This document shows, piece by piece, positions 11,923-23,191 of a DNA stretch of 64,000 nucleotides. A program made the position numbers and the translations under genes. Under the pieces are notes generated by a model, which was not told the origin of the DNA, made no database searches, and saw only the letters and a program-made list of their open reading frames with translations. The stretch's first letter is position 1, and each line of letters begins with the position of its first letter. Source of the stretch: Capsicum annuum (lineage: Eukaryota; Streptophyta; Magnoliopsida; Solanales; Solanaceae); contig NC_061121.1 in NCBI RefSeq assembly GCF_002878395.1, positions 43,623,093 through 43,687,092 on the forward strand, written 5' to 3'.

Positions 11923-12329
11923 ATGTTAAAACTAGGCAGTGTATCTTAATTGGTTATCGTCAAGATGAATTTTGCTATCATTTTTATGATCCAGTTGAGA
12001 AGAAACTTGTTAGAATCCATGATGTTGTGTTCTTTGAAGACCAAACAATTGAAGATTTTGACAAAGCTGAGAAGGTGGATTCTTAGAGTAGTGAGGGCCT
12101 AGTTAATGTTGATCCAGTTTCTTTGACTAATGCTCCTGAAGAAAATCTTCATGATGATGAAAATCAAGTTAATAATGAAGATGATGATCTTTTCTAGAAT
12201 AATCAGCATGATGTTGTTGATGCTCCAGTGCAAGTTGATATGGTTGACCAGCAACTAGTTGTCGATGCTCCAGAGAGTTCTCTCAGATGATCTACTAGAA
12301 AGAGAATACCTTTATCTCATTTTTTTCCC

Positions 12330-13200
12330 AATGAGTATTCACTCTTAACTGACGGGGGAGAACCTGAGAGCCTTAATGAGGTCATGAAAAGTGAAGAAAA
12401 AGAAAAGTGGTTTGATGCTATGAAAGATGAGATTAAATCTTTGCATGATAATCATACCTTTGATTTGGTTAAGCTGCCTAAAGCAGAAAACCTTTGAAAA
12501 ATAGGTGGGTTTTTCAGGTAAAACATGAAGATGGTAACCTTGTTCCAAAATACAAGGCTAAATTGGTTGTGAAGGTATTTAACCAAAAAAGGGAGTTGAT
12601 TTTCATGAGATATTCTAACCGGTTGTGAATAGTCATCCATTTATGTGGTTCTAGGCTTAGCTGCAAGTCTAGATTTAGAGGTTGAGCAAATAGATGTTAA
12701 AATTATTTTTCTCCATGGTGACTTAGATGAAGAAATTTATATGGAGTATCCCTAAGGTTTTAAAGTCAAGGGAAAATATAATTATGTTTGCAAATTAAAG
12801 AAGAGCTTGTATGGTTTGAAACAAGCTCCTAAGCAGTGGTACGGGAAGTTTGGGTCATTTATGAGTCATTAGGGCTTCAAGAAGACAAGTTCAGACCATT
12901 GTGTTTTTCTTCAAACATTCTTTGATGGTGACTTTATTATTGTGTTGTTGTATGTTGATGACATGCTTATTGTTGGTCATAATACTTGAAGGATTCAAAA
13001 GTTAAAGCAAGAGTTGAGTAAATATTTTTCTATGAAAGACTTAGGATCAGCAAGGTAGATTCTTGGCATGCAGATTGTCCATGCCGAAAAGGCCAAGAAG
13101 TTGTGGTTAGCACAAGAGAAGTATATTTAGAAAGTACTTCGAAGGTTCAATATGGATAAGGCTAAGGTTGTCAGTACACCTTTAGTTATGTACTCAAATT
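12330..13200 (+). pseudogene. reverse transcriptase of the Tnt1-like element
   Basis: RT starts near the acidic linker (EVMKSEEKEKWFDAMKDEI, about 12375-12430) and includes [13 protein letters not shown] (about 12805-12843) and the catalytic LLYVDDML at about 12945-12968. A frameshift near 12490 and further stops (for example 12752-12754, about 12869-12871 and near 12985) inactivate it. The family-typical Gln before VDVK-like residues is kept (QIDVK, about 12690). Confidence 0.88.
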
Positions 13201-13910
13201 GAGCACAAAGCAGTGTCCTTCCAGTGATGATGAGAAGGAAGATATGAAGAAAGTTTTGTATTCTTCAACCGTTGGTAGTTTGATGTATACAATGGTTTGC
13301 ATAGGACCGAATAGTGCTTATACTGCTAATGTTGTTAGCTATTTTCTTTATAATCCGGGAAGAGAACATTGGAATGTTGTGAAGTGGATTATGAGATATC
13401 TTTGTGGCACTTCTAGTCTGAGTTTGTGTTTTGGTACAGGGAAGCCTACTCTTTGTGGTTATACTAATTTAGATATAGCTGGTGATGTTGATACTTGCAA
13501 GTCTACTTCAGGGTATTTGGTTACTTTTGCAAGGGAGCTGTGTTACTTTTGCAGGGGAGCTGTGTCTTGGAGATCTAGGTTACAAAAATGTATTGCTCTA
13601 TCTACTACATAAGCTAAGCTTATTTCTACCGTTGAAGCTTGTAAACAATTGTTTTGGATGAACAGATTCTTGGGGGAACTTGATTGTGCTCAAGAGAGGT
13701 ATATGCTTTATTGTGACAGTCAAAATGTTATACATCTTGGTAAGAACTCTACATTTCATGGTCGGTCTAAACACATTGATGTCGGGATATGTTGAATTCT
13801 AAGTTGCTTGAACTTTAGAACATTCATACGGATGATAATGATGCTGATATGATGGCTAAAGTTTTGCCAAGAGGGAAGTTTGAAGATTGTTGCATGATTG
13901 TCGGGATGGT
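13199..13910 (+). pseudogene. RNase H of the Tnt1-like element
   Basis: The open piece 13199-13612 covers the RT/RNase H junction and RNase H start (TSGYLVTFA...GAVSW). The remainder shows CDSQNVIHLGKNS (about 13710-13750) and SKHIDV before frame loss. A 22-bp tandem duplication at 13521-13564, with one base lost, adds seven residues between TFA and GAVSW yet keeps the frame. A TAA at 13610-13612 ends the open stretch. Confidence 0.88.
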
Positions 13911-13942
13911 AGTCTCCTCCACATAATCGGGAGGGGGAGAAT

Positions 13943-14630
13943 TGTTGGGATATGGGCTTTTTCCCTTCCTATGTGGATAAATAAAGATCAATTTGGACCA
14001 ACCCACTTTTGCCCATAGGCCCATTAATATGGGGCATATATATAGATCTTTTTAAGGTCTTATTCACCATCACAAAGAGAGTTTTCAGCAGCCAAAAGAG
14101 AGAAAATAGAGCAGATTTTTGCCCAAATTTCCAATTTCTGCTTTGTTTTATGTCCGATTGAGCTGAATTTTGGAAAGCTTATTTCTATTATCTCAATATT
14201 TGATTAGGAACTCACAGAGTTAGATTTGGTGGCCTTTAGCTCCTGTTTTTCATCCCTGAACAGCAGCTACATTTTTTATATATTTGCTCCTTTTTATTCT
14301 CTAGTTTTGGTGCTACCTTGTTGTGTTGTTGCTCATTGTTTGGCACTTGTTTGGTGGCCATTTTAGATAATAATACTTTAACTCTTGGTTATTATAGTGG
14401 AGGTTTTGATCCCGGGGTTTTTTACTCTTTACACCGAAGGGTTTTTCACGTAAATTTGGTGTCTTGTTATTCTTGTCTTATTGTATTTGTGTGATTGATT
14501 TATTTTCTGTGATATTACTTTGTTTTTCTTGTCTCCTCTTGGTTCAAATTGAAAGGGAAAGTTTAGACTTGGGTATTCTTCTGCTGCTACCCTATCGGGC
14601 ACTTTAATAGTGCCCCTGCCTTTCCCAACA
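13943..14630 (+). repeat. 3' LTR of the Tnt1-like element
   Basis: It starts TGTTGGGATATGGGC directly after the purine tract and ends TTTCCCAACA. Compared with the 5' LTR it carries CATTAATATGGG-type additions near 14020 and has lost about 25 bases near 14120-14145. Confidence 0.92.
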
Positions 14631-14783
14631 ATCTCTACTTCTTGGAAAATAGAAACATGAAAGAAAATCCAAGAATCTCAAAAAAAAAAAAGGAGAATAC
14701 CTTGGGTTGTTATATAGATATATCAAACAAAGGAATAGTATAACAAGTTTAGGGAAAATGCCACTGAATGTAGTTATATTTTC

Positions 14784-15900
14784 TCAGTGGTGTACCTTGA
14801 TAATGAACTCGAAATCAGTATTTTGATAATCATCAACTTGTGTTTCTTTGATATCTGTAGTTGATTTGTCAACAAGTTTGTTGCAATTCTCCACCTCAAT
14901 GGACTTTAGAGAAGACATTTCCCCGAGACAAGAAGGGATCTCCTTAGGATCTCGGCATCCATACAACCAATCGTTCAAGGTTTGGAAAGGCATCATCAAC
15001 GACAATCCATTGAACAAAGTGACATAACCTTTGCAGCTTTAAGATTTTAAGTTGAGGGAACTCACCATTTTTAACATTCCATTCCTTGATATTGCCAAAC
15101 TCAATGTAGTACAGTTAGAGTACTTGAAGGTTCCGAAGCTGACCGATTGTTGATAAGTTCAGACGTTCCAGGTAAAAGCCAGAAACTGTCAACTTTCTGA
15201 GATTTGGTGGAGATATGAAAAAGGGGATGTTCTTAGAGGAACCTTGTGCTTTATATATTTGTAGTGTCTCAAGTCATGTTAGAAATTTCAATGCATGGTG
15301 CCCACAACACATATTACCATTGACTTGGAAACTTAGTTTTCAAAGCTTAGGTGTTTTTTCCAACACCAATTCTGCATTTTTGACACAACAAAAGATAGGA
15401 TCAAAAAAACTCTCCAAATTATAAATTTCTAAGGAGTGCTCACGTAATTTTTTGGTATCTACTTTGAACTCAGAAAAATTTGCAGATGTTTCAATTTAAC
15501 CATCTCCAAAACTGTAATGGGTAGCGATAAAGCTTAGAATCTCCTTTTCTACATTTTAATATTAGAGTTTAAAATTTCCGAAGATTGGATATGGATTACG
15601 GAATTGAGCACTGATCAATTTCTGCGGAGAAATATCTTAAGTAAATTAGATGAGTTGGGAAAAATCAATAGCAATGTGGTGCTCCAAATCCAACACTTTT
15701 AGAAACTTGAAGTTCTGTAATATGTGTGAAATCGCCAAAGGGTATGATGATAAGCCACGAAAGGAGAAGTATGCTGCTCCATTCTTGAAAAGTAAAGATC
15801 CAACAAGTGAGCAAGACGAGCTCCAGTCAACAATATTATCCACATTACAGAAAGTCGGGCGACGTTGAGCGTGCTTCTTGTGAGATAAAGACTAGAAGAA
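14784..15900 (-). pseudogene. NLR fragment 1, LRR part (R1/Rpi-blb2-like)
   Basis: This is the C-terminal remnant of a CC-NB-LRR immune receptor of the late-blight R1/Rpi-blb2 class. The minus strand reads LRR-type sequence: [17 protein letters not shown]...[14 protein letters not shown] at 15843-15646, degraded repeats in the middle, and EIPSCLGEMSSLKSIEVENC...DIKETQVDDYQN near 14960-14840. The last part is nearly the same as the end of NLR 2 near 22690-22590. No NB-ARC or N-terminal region is present. The 5' side stops at the gypsy LTR at 16037. Several frameshifts make it a dead fragment. Its last ~100 bases and those of NLR 2 share the same break after ...TTTGATAT, so the two are duplicates from one cluster. 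Confidence 0.88.
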
Positions 15901-16036
15901 GGATCGGCACTCTGATCCCTATGAATATATAATTTGCAAACACATAAGATTAAGCTTCAAATATAACTTGTATACTTGATCACTGTAAATATATAAATTT
16001 GTAAAATCCTGTCATTTATTTTCAAATATAACTTGA

Positions 16037-17340
16037 TATAACACCCCGTATAATTCTTGGCTTGATTTAACTCTTAGTTGCATGCATGGGAAGTGTAGGA
16101 CCTTAAATTTTTCAAAGTATTGGGAGACTTGGGCATATTTTAGACCTCTTAATTAACTTCGACGATTTTTAAATTGGTCTTTCCGACTTTGAAATGTAGA
16201 TTTTTGAGTTGATTCATGTTCAGGGGTGTAAAGGGGATATCTCGGGGAAGTTTTGGATTTTTTGGACGAGGATTGGGTCGCATTTGGATTTCAATTCAAG
16301 AACCTCACTGCGTTTGCATCGTATAGTGGTGAGCATAGCGATGGGGAGTTCACCGCATCACGTGAAGGTGTTTTCATCCAGTTCTTGATTTATAATTTGA
16401 ATGAATGTGTCACTATCTTTATCCTAGTGTGTGAAGTTCTTATTATGTGAAAAATGTTCATACAAATCACTTAGAGCAAAGTTGATCTAAGAGACTTTAA
16501 TTCGTCCAAAGTTTGGTATTCAATTTTGCCAGAGTCAACTTTGAACGTGCATAACTTTTTATATATATGGAATTTTTCACCTCAAGACCCAACAAAGTGT
16601 AGATAATTGAATTAGTTTTCTAACAATACCAATTTCGCCTTAATCCAATACCCGAGCGGAAAGTTATGTTCATTTTTGTTAGAACCAGTAAACTACCGCG
16701 ATTAGACCGCATCGCGGTGAGCCTGAAAAATGCAATTACGAGTTTAAAATTGCCTGAGGGGCAATTATGTCTTTTCCCCTCAATCCAATTTGTAAATCCA
16801 CGACTTAAATGGCATTATTTGCCCATCTTCTCCAACTTTTCTCTCAAGGAAATCCTATCTCTTCTCCAAGAATAAGAAATCAAGCCTTTCAAATTCAAGA
16901 TCCTCAAGAAAAGTGTCAAGATTAGGGTTGCATTCTTCCAACTAAGTAACCTAAGGTATGTAGGACTATTCTAAACCTCATGGGCTTATATTTACTGTTT
17001 TCAAACTAGTTTCAAAGATTATATATGCATACATACGAAATTGGTTTCAAGATCATTGATAGGCATGCATTGAAAATCCTATGTTTTGATGAAGTGTTGT
17101 GGACATTATGGTATGAAACCCTAAACTCGAAATATTTTTCGTGTGATCATGTGATATTTAGATTGTAAAGTTAAATGAGAGCATGGGATATGAAATTCTC
17201 TCTTTTACTATGAAATCCATTGATTTTACATGTTGTGAATTGATTATACGAATTGCTAAACGCTTGAGTCTGTTGACAAACTGTTATGTACAAATTGTAC
17301 TGTCTTTATGAGATAATGACTTATTTACCCTTAAAAATGT
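16037..17340 (+). repeat. gypsy-type LTR head, copy A
   Basis: It starts TATAACACCCCGTA, a one-base variant of the usual TGTAACACCCC. It holds a block at 16448-16680 (GTGAAAAATGTTCAT...ACCCGAGCGGAAAGTTATG) that also occurs inverted at 17430-17660 and directly at 17790-17980. A CpG-bearing CCGCGATTAGACCGCATCGCGG stretch follows near 16695-16716, then a leader-like CTCTTCTCCAAG region. The 3' end of this LTR is missing: near 17340 it meets an inverted copy. Confidence 0.65.
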
Positions 17341-17344
17341 GGAA

Positions 17345-17778
17345 ACGGAAAGTGAAAAATAGGTGAGGGCGATGGAGCGAGCGTCGCAGGTTAATCGCGC
17401 ACCCTCACTGCCTCTCTCACAAAAATAGCCATAACTTTTTGCTCGGGTATCAAATTAAGGCAAAATTGGTATAGTTGGAAAGCTTACTGAATTATATACA
17501 ATTTGGTGGGTCTTGAGTGGTAAAATTTTACATTTATAAGAATTTATACATGGTCAAAGTAGACCCTTGTAGAATCGAATACCAAACTTTGAACGAATCA
17601 AAATATCTTAACTCAAATTTGTTCTAAGCGATTATTATGAACATTTTTCACTTCGAAATCACCTCACACACTAAGATAAAGATCATGATATGTGTATTCA
17701 AAATAAATTCATGGAATTAGAGTCAACATACGTAAGAAAAATGCTTCAAAGTCTAGCCCAAAAATATGGGGTGTTATA
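17345..17778 (-). repeat. gypsy-type LTR head, inverted copy B
   Basis: Read on the minus strand from 17778 it begins TATAACACCCC, then passes through the same block as copy A (GTGAAAAATGTTCATAA..., ...GATACCCGAGCAAAAAGTTATGG) and the CpG-rich stretch near 17375-17405. About 290 bases present between terminus and block in copy A are absent here. Copies A and B therefore face each other tail-in with their termini outward, forming a 1.74-kb palindrome-like unit. Confidence 0.65.
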
Positions 17779-19736
17779 GTAAGAGTCACTTAGAGTAAAG
17801 CGAGCTAAGAGATTTTGAATCGGCCAAGTTTTGGTGTTTGATTTCCAAGAGTAATCTTTGAACGAGTATAACTTTATGTATATGTGGAATTTATTATTTT
17901 AAGACCCACCAAATTGTAGATAATCGAATTAGCTTTCCAATGATACCAATTTTGCCTTAATTCGATCCCCGAGCGAAAAGTTATGACCTTTTCGTGAGAG
18001 ACAATAAGTTGTCGCGATAGACTCGCGTCGTGAGGTCTACTCCTTTATGGAGGTCGCGCCATGAGGGTCATTTACACGGGTAAAAGAGGACAAGGGCAGT
18101 TAGGCCCTTTTTCCCCAACCCAAGTCGTCCAAAACACAAATTGGAATTCCCAAAAAGGCAATATTTATCCCTTTCACTCTAAATTTCTCTCAAGAAACCC
18201 TCCTCCATTCCCAAGAACAAAATCCAAGTGTCATATGTCAAGAATCAAGAAATTAAGTTCCAAATTCAAAGTTCTCTATAAGGATTCTTTCAAGCAAGGT
18301 ATGTGGGGTTATGAACAAGGTATCCTTTCACCCTTGTGCCCAAATTGCATGATTTTAATATTTTATTTAATTTTTTTGAGTTATGGTTCATATCCAAATA
18401 TCTATATTCTTGAAGCATGTGATTATCATGAAACTTAAAGCATTTAGTATGTCAAGAAGTTCCTATGTTATGTTTTCAACTTACATGATTTAGATTATGA
18501 ATGAGATTGCATTTTATTGATTTGTTATTGTTGAAGTATTTCAAGAATCATATTTAGCATGAAGTTTAGTTATGAATTGACATGAGTTTAAAGCATGAGT
18601 TTTAAGCCCTAAGTTTGAGTATTGAGATTTCAAGGAGATTGTATTTTTAAGCATATATTCGTATTTAAAGCAAGAATTGATCTTTTGATCCTCAGCAAAG
18701 ATATGGAATCCATACATGTTAGTTTTGGTTACAGTTTAAAGTAAATGGATGCATAACTGGTTTTTATTATAAGCCCTTATGCGATTTTAAGGTGGATTCC
18801 CTACAATATAAGCATATAAGTAAGGGAGTAGTATTTAGCATATGTGTCCAAGGTCACGTGCCCTAGAACTACGAGCCAACATAGGTTCAACTTATTCCCA
18901 ATATGGATGAAGTTATAGATAGTGATCACTTTGCTCAGGTCCTACTCCGTGGAAAGAGTAGGACGACTCTCCCTGGTATGAGCTTTTCCCAACGAGGAAC
19001 AAGATGTTAGACACCATGATAGCTAACATGGTGTATGTCGGTTAGAAGAAACTCCCCAACCCAGAATAAAAGAAAAGCTCTTATAACTAAGTGTTGTGGC
19101 TCACAAAGTTTATCATTATGCTTTACTACTTATGTTATTATTTTGACAGCTTTATTTATTCAAGCTCAAGGTGAGCCATTTACATTTAGCATGCAGTATT
19201 TGAAAATCTATAAGTACATTGAGTTATTGTTTTACTTATGCATTCACCCCACATGCTCAATACATTCCAAAATTAATAATCTATACATACGTCTAGGTGG
19301 TACATTGTCTTATACTGTTGGTTCTGGTGCTCAGTTCCAGTAGCGTGATTGACCGCAAGCATCTCCACCTACATCCCGACAGTTGGTGAGTCCTCATAGT
19401 TTAAGGACATATTTATTTAGATTCTTCCAACTTTATGAAGTACTTTAATTAGTTATTTTTAGTTTAGTTCGAGTCAGCTGGGGGTTTGTCCGAGTGGCTC
19501 TCTAGTTCATAGTAGAGGCTTATCAGACTAGTTTTTATGTTTTAGAATGTGAAGCATTTATTTCCAAGACTAAGATATTCAGTTAAGACAGTAATTCAGT
19601 ATTTCAAGATTCCTCATGTCTAGATTATCTTTATTTTGAGTTCCAAAGTTGTTAGAAGGATAAAAAGGGTTAGCTTAGGACTACTCATAGTCTTGAGCAC
19701 CGTGTGATGTCTGGGGTACATTTTTAGGGTGTTACA
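17779..19736 (+). repeat. gypsy-type LTR, copy C, 5'-truncated, with intact 3' end
   Basis: It begins abruptly at the position matching about 16462 of copy A (TCACTTAGAGTAAAGCGAGC) and repeats the shared block to ACCCCGAGCGAAAAGTTATG-like sequence (about 17975). It continues through CTCGCGTCGTGAGG to the terminus AGGGTGTTACA at 19736. The sequence near 18890-19010 and 19330-19390 has the look of solanaceous gypsy LTR 3' parts. The ORFs at 18061-18438 and 19035-19343 have no domain and are chance. Confidence 0.65.
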
Positions 19737-20137
19737 CCATGCCTGGTTTACTGTTTAACCTCTTTGATGATGCCAAAAGGGGGAATTAATGTGTAGCCTA
19801 TATGTGGAGATATGTAGTATGTAGTCTGACAGGTGTGGGTTGAGGTACTGATGCAACTAAGCTGAAATTACTGTACAGTCTATGTGTTGATAAAGTAGGG
19901 GTTCTCTCATTTAGAGGGAACTTGTTGCTTATTGATAGGGGGAATAAGGTGTAGGATGCTTATATATTTATAAGCATTAGTGGTTAGGGAGAATTGGTTG
20001 GTCAAATTGGTCTGGCAAGTGGTCTTGTGGCTTATGTCGTGTTACTAAGGTGTAGGATTTGTTGTGTGGAAATTACTGAAGATGTGGAGTATGTTGAATT
20101 GCTTCTAGGGGTTTGCCATCATCAAAAAGGGAGAAAT
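19737..20137 (+). mobile_element. 3' untranslated part of a Sirevirus-like copia
   Basis: The motif CTCTTTGATGATGCCAAAAGGGGGAA at about 19759-19784 and the following TATG-rich segment match the region before the 3' LTR of the element at 38876-46278 (there at about 45310-45340). A purine tract AAAAAGGGAGAAAT (20124-20137) leads into the LTR. Coding domains of this copy are absent. Confidence 0.75.
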
Positions 20138-20961
20138 TGTTAAATCCTTAGTTTTGATGATTGATGAATTTGACCTATTCCCTAGAGTTTTTTTTGTTGA
20201 CAAAAGCCACTACGCATTAGAGAACGGCTTGGTCTCACCTGTCACTATCACAGTCAACTACCACAGCTGACACATAGTACAAGAGTTGGTGAATAGTTGT
20301 TGCCACTTTTTTTCCTCAACCAATGGGATCTATCCTAGGTTTTCTTATGTCATGGTATATTTCTCATCTTCCTCAATAAGAAAACCAACACTTTCATATG
20401 CTTACAACTAAATATCTTTTTGAAGTGGTGAATTCAAAGATGGAAGTTGCAATAGGGAACTTATTGTTTATCGAGTTGAATTTTTATTTCCTTGTTGTAG
20501 TTAAGTCTTTGTATTTTATACTTAAATGCTTGCCTACATTTGATTATGATTGTCAGTAGGTTTTGGGGTGTAAACCTTCACTTTGTGATGATCTAAAGTT
20601 ACGTGATTGTCTAAGCTAGAGTTAACTTGTGAAGTCCAGTTAGAGTTAGTTGGAGGTTGAAGTAGTAAAGTTACTGCTTGTGTTTCCTTGTAATAGAGAT
20701 ATTGCTAGGAAACAAATGATTAGAAGGTTAATCCTTGTAGTCTATATTCAAGAAGTTTGCTTGAATATAGTGGAGTTTGGGAATCCTAGAGGCAGGTCGT
20801 GATTTTTCTCCCTTAAGTAAGGAGTTTTCACCTAAAAACCTTGTGTCCTTTATTTTACTGTATTCCTGCTCTTCTTGTTTTATTTATCTCATTGTTCTTG
20901 CTGTGTAAGTATATCTGGGTACAGTTCCCTGAGTTGAGGAGAAACTCACCCCAACCCTTCA
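20138..20961 (+). repeat. LTR of the Sirevirus-like copia fragment
   Basis: It starts TGTTAAATCCTTAGTTTTGATGATT and ends ...CCCCAACCCTTCA. It is clearly related over its length to the LTRs at 38876-39665 and 45665-46278 (same start, CCTTGTTGTAGTTAAGTCTTTGTATTT block, same end). Downstream sequence is gag coding of a different copia, so this fragment was inserted into that element or joined to it. Confidence 0.85.
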
Positions 20962-20966
20962 ATTAA

Positions 20967-21761
20967 GAATTTATATTCTGAGATCTCTTTATTAAATTTG
21001 GATGAGGCTATCTCTGAAGCACGGATAAGAAGAATTATCATTTGTGGTTTAAAGACAGAATATATTCCCTTTGTGGCATCAATTCAGGATTGGTCTCAAC
21101 AACCATCCTTGAAGAAATTTGAGAATTTGTTGTTGTCATAGGACTTACTACCAAAAATTGGTTGGTGAATTTGTCAAAGGAAGGAAAGAAAATGCTCATG
21201 TAGCTGATAAGAGAAACGTTAAAGAAAAAGTAAGAGATATGTCTCATTCTCGATTCAAAGGTAAAGAAAAAGCAAGAGATATGTCTCATTCTCAATTCTA
21301 AGGTGATTCAAGCTCGCATGAAAAGAAGGAAGAGTTTTTTTAACAATTATAGTATGAATCCTCTCAGATGTTATCGGTGAAGAAAAGCAGGACACATAAG
21401 AAGATATTGTCAAGCCACGGAGAGCAACATGACTCAAATTGAAAAAGTTGTTGAAGAAGAAAAAGGAGACTGGGGAAGATGCTTAGCAGCTGAGAGTCGA
21501 GCAATTGATGCCTTGGCTTCCATAAATTTGGAAAGAGATTGGATCAGATATAATACAATCCATCATGTGGAGAAGGAAGACACTAATAAGAAGCAAGAAA
21601 ATTCTGAAGACATTCAGACAGATGACACAGTAGTTGCTATCAAGGAAATCAAAGAAGCAGATCCTGAAAATGACAATAAAAGTCTGGACGTGAAGGATAT
21701 TGAAATGGATTCTGAGCAGACAGTGTCTGAAACTCTCTATGCCAGTGATGACTTCACCTGA
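20967..21761 (+). pseudogene. gag fragment of another copia element
   Basis: The first part reads EARIRRIIICGLKTEYIPFV and WSQQPSLKKFENLL, typical of copia gag (UBN2-type) domains. A zinc knuckle follows near 21362-21415, with its second Cys codon now TGA (21378-21380). The open stretch 21429-21761 starts with the usual post-knuckle segment (ATESNMTQIEK...DALASINLERDWI). It then departs from the expected protease into a very acidic 70-residue tail, which I do not recognise. The gag start and pol are absent. Confidence 0.7.
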
Positions 21762-21934
21762 GTCGAAAAGAATGTAATGAATTACACCAAACATGAAGGA
21801 TTGAAAGAGTAACTTGTTCCATTGTTAAAGTATGAAATGTAGCTTGCAATGAATACAACAACTGACACACTATCTTCATAGAATTTATTAAAGAAAAATA
21901 AAGTGTGTAGCTGAAGCAATTGCGAATGTGGATC

Positions 21935-22225
21935 ATGTCATTCATTTATTGTTACCTCTCTTCAATTTTCCTTCACCTACCTCTACCTCTCCTTATACCT
22001 ATAACTACTAAACTCTCATACCTCCCCACGGGAGCATCTGTGCTCCTCTTTACATGTATAAATTATCTCAATCGTGCTTCTCGCATCTTATCCACTGAAG
22101 CCACTTCCAACTTGCTCTGTATATCTTTGTTCCTAGTCCTAGATCTCCCAGTGTGGATCACACATCCATCCAAGCATCCTCATCTTCGCTACATTCATCT
22201 TCTGAAAATGTGAATGAGCGCCATA
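21935..22225 (-). mobile_element. LINE (non-LTR retrotransposon) 3' tail fragment
   Basis: The minus strand, through two frames, reads MRMLGWMC, then EVASVDKMREARL and later RSTDAPVGRYESL. These match the well-known C-terminal tail of plant LINE ORF2 products (the stretch ending in DAPVRR-like motifs). Only about 95 codons remain and both frame and stops are broken. Confidence 0.7.
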
Positions 22226-22559
22226 CTTGAGTAACCATCTCCAGCTCCAGCTCCAAAAATAATTTGATAGGCAGTTTTCCATGGATGACTGCAAAATTAT
22301 GAGGGAATTTCCTAGTTAATTATTTACATTGATAAATACTAGGCTTTGCTATGTGTATCCATCTTTCATTGCTAAAAAACTCTTATTTTCCTAATTGAGG
22401 GTACTTCCATTTCAAGAATATTTATCTTTAATAAAATAGCATACTAAAGAAATAACAAGGCTTTATAATGTTGAAAACTAAAGGAATAGTTAGTACAAGG
22501 AAACTTTCTATAGTAACGAAGATGGATTTAATAGAGCTCTAAAATGAGACTAAATGTAG
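22226..22559. other. spacer between LINE tail and NLR 2
   Basis: AT-rich sequence with no coding signal. It probably includes the former 3' flank of NLR 2. Confidence 0.4.
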
Positions 22560-22750
22560 CTAAATTTTTATCAAGTGTACCTGTATTTTTCTTGGTAACG
22601 AGCTTGAAATCGACATTTTGATAATCTTCAACTTGTGTTTCTTTGATATTGGCTGACTTCTCAGCTGATTCACGGCAATACTCCACCTCCATGTACTTAA
22701 GAGAAGAGATTTCTCCAAAACAAGATGGGATCTCCTCAAGTTCTCCACAA

Positions 22751-23191
22751 TCACATAAACCAACTGTTCAGCTTAGGAAAAGCATCGTCCGAGACAGTCC
22801 ATTCTTTGAAAGCAAAAGAAATCTGTAGTTTCAAGACTTTGAGCTGAGGGAACTCGTCATCGCTCACTTTCCATTTTAGTTGTTGAAATATAACTTGTTC
22901 CATTTCGAATGCTTGAAGGCTCTGAAGCTCACAACCAATGTGTGACAAGTCTTCAAGATCCAGTCCAACATGATGTAGTGTCAATCTTTTGATTGATGCA
23001 GAGATGCATACAGGAATATGAATTAGTTGTCTACAAGAAATGTATAGTGTCTCAAGCTGTTCTGGAAACACTAACTGCTGACGGTTGCAAATAGTGAAAT
23101 GGCACTTCAGTTCCAAAAGATTAGGTGTTTTTGTCAACATCAACTCCACATCCTCGATACAAGAAAAACATGGAGTGGAGAAAGTTCTCAA
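22751..23191 (-). pseudogene. NLR 2 leucine-rich repeat block
   Basis: A 146-codon open stretch with repeating L-x-x-L-x-L pattern (LLELKCHF, LETLYISC, IKRLTLHHVGL, LKVLKLQISF). Further LRR sequence lies at 23690-23470 (WSSSCSFVGSVLL, ISISRILQNFKF), which closely matches NLR fragment 1 at 15820-15650. It ends with a frame change near 22750. The terminal [16 protein letters not shown] end is read in another frame near 22650-22600. Confidence 0.85.

Larger units (their letters stand above)
9201..14630 (+). mobile_element. full-length Tnt1-like Ty1/copia element, inactive
   Basis: The element runs from TGTTGGGATATGGG (9201) to ...TTTCCCAACA (14630), 5,430 bp, with LTRs of 703 and 688 bp. Between them are a PBS (GTTATCAGAGCG, about 9906), gag, protease, integrase, RT and RNase H, then a polypurine tract (GAGGGGGAGAAT, 13931-13942). 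Flanking pentamers ATCTT (9196-9200) and ATCTC (14631-14635) look like a TSD with one change. The gene order and RNase H sequence resemble tobacco Tnt1. Every reading frame carries stops or shifts. The two LTRs differ by many substitutions and a few indels, so the insertion is not recent. Confidence 0.93.
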
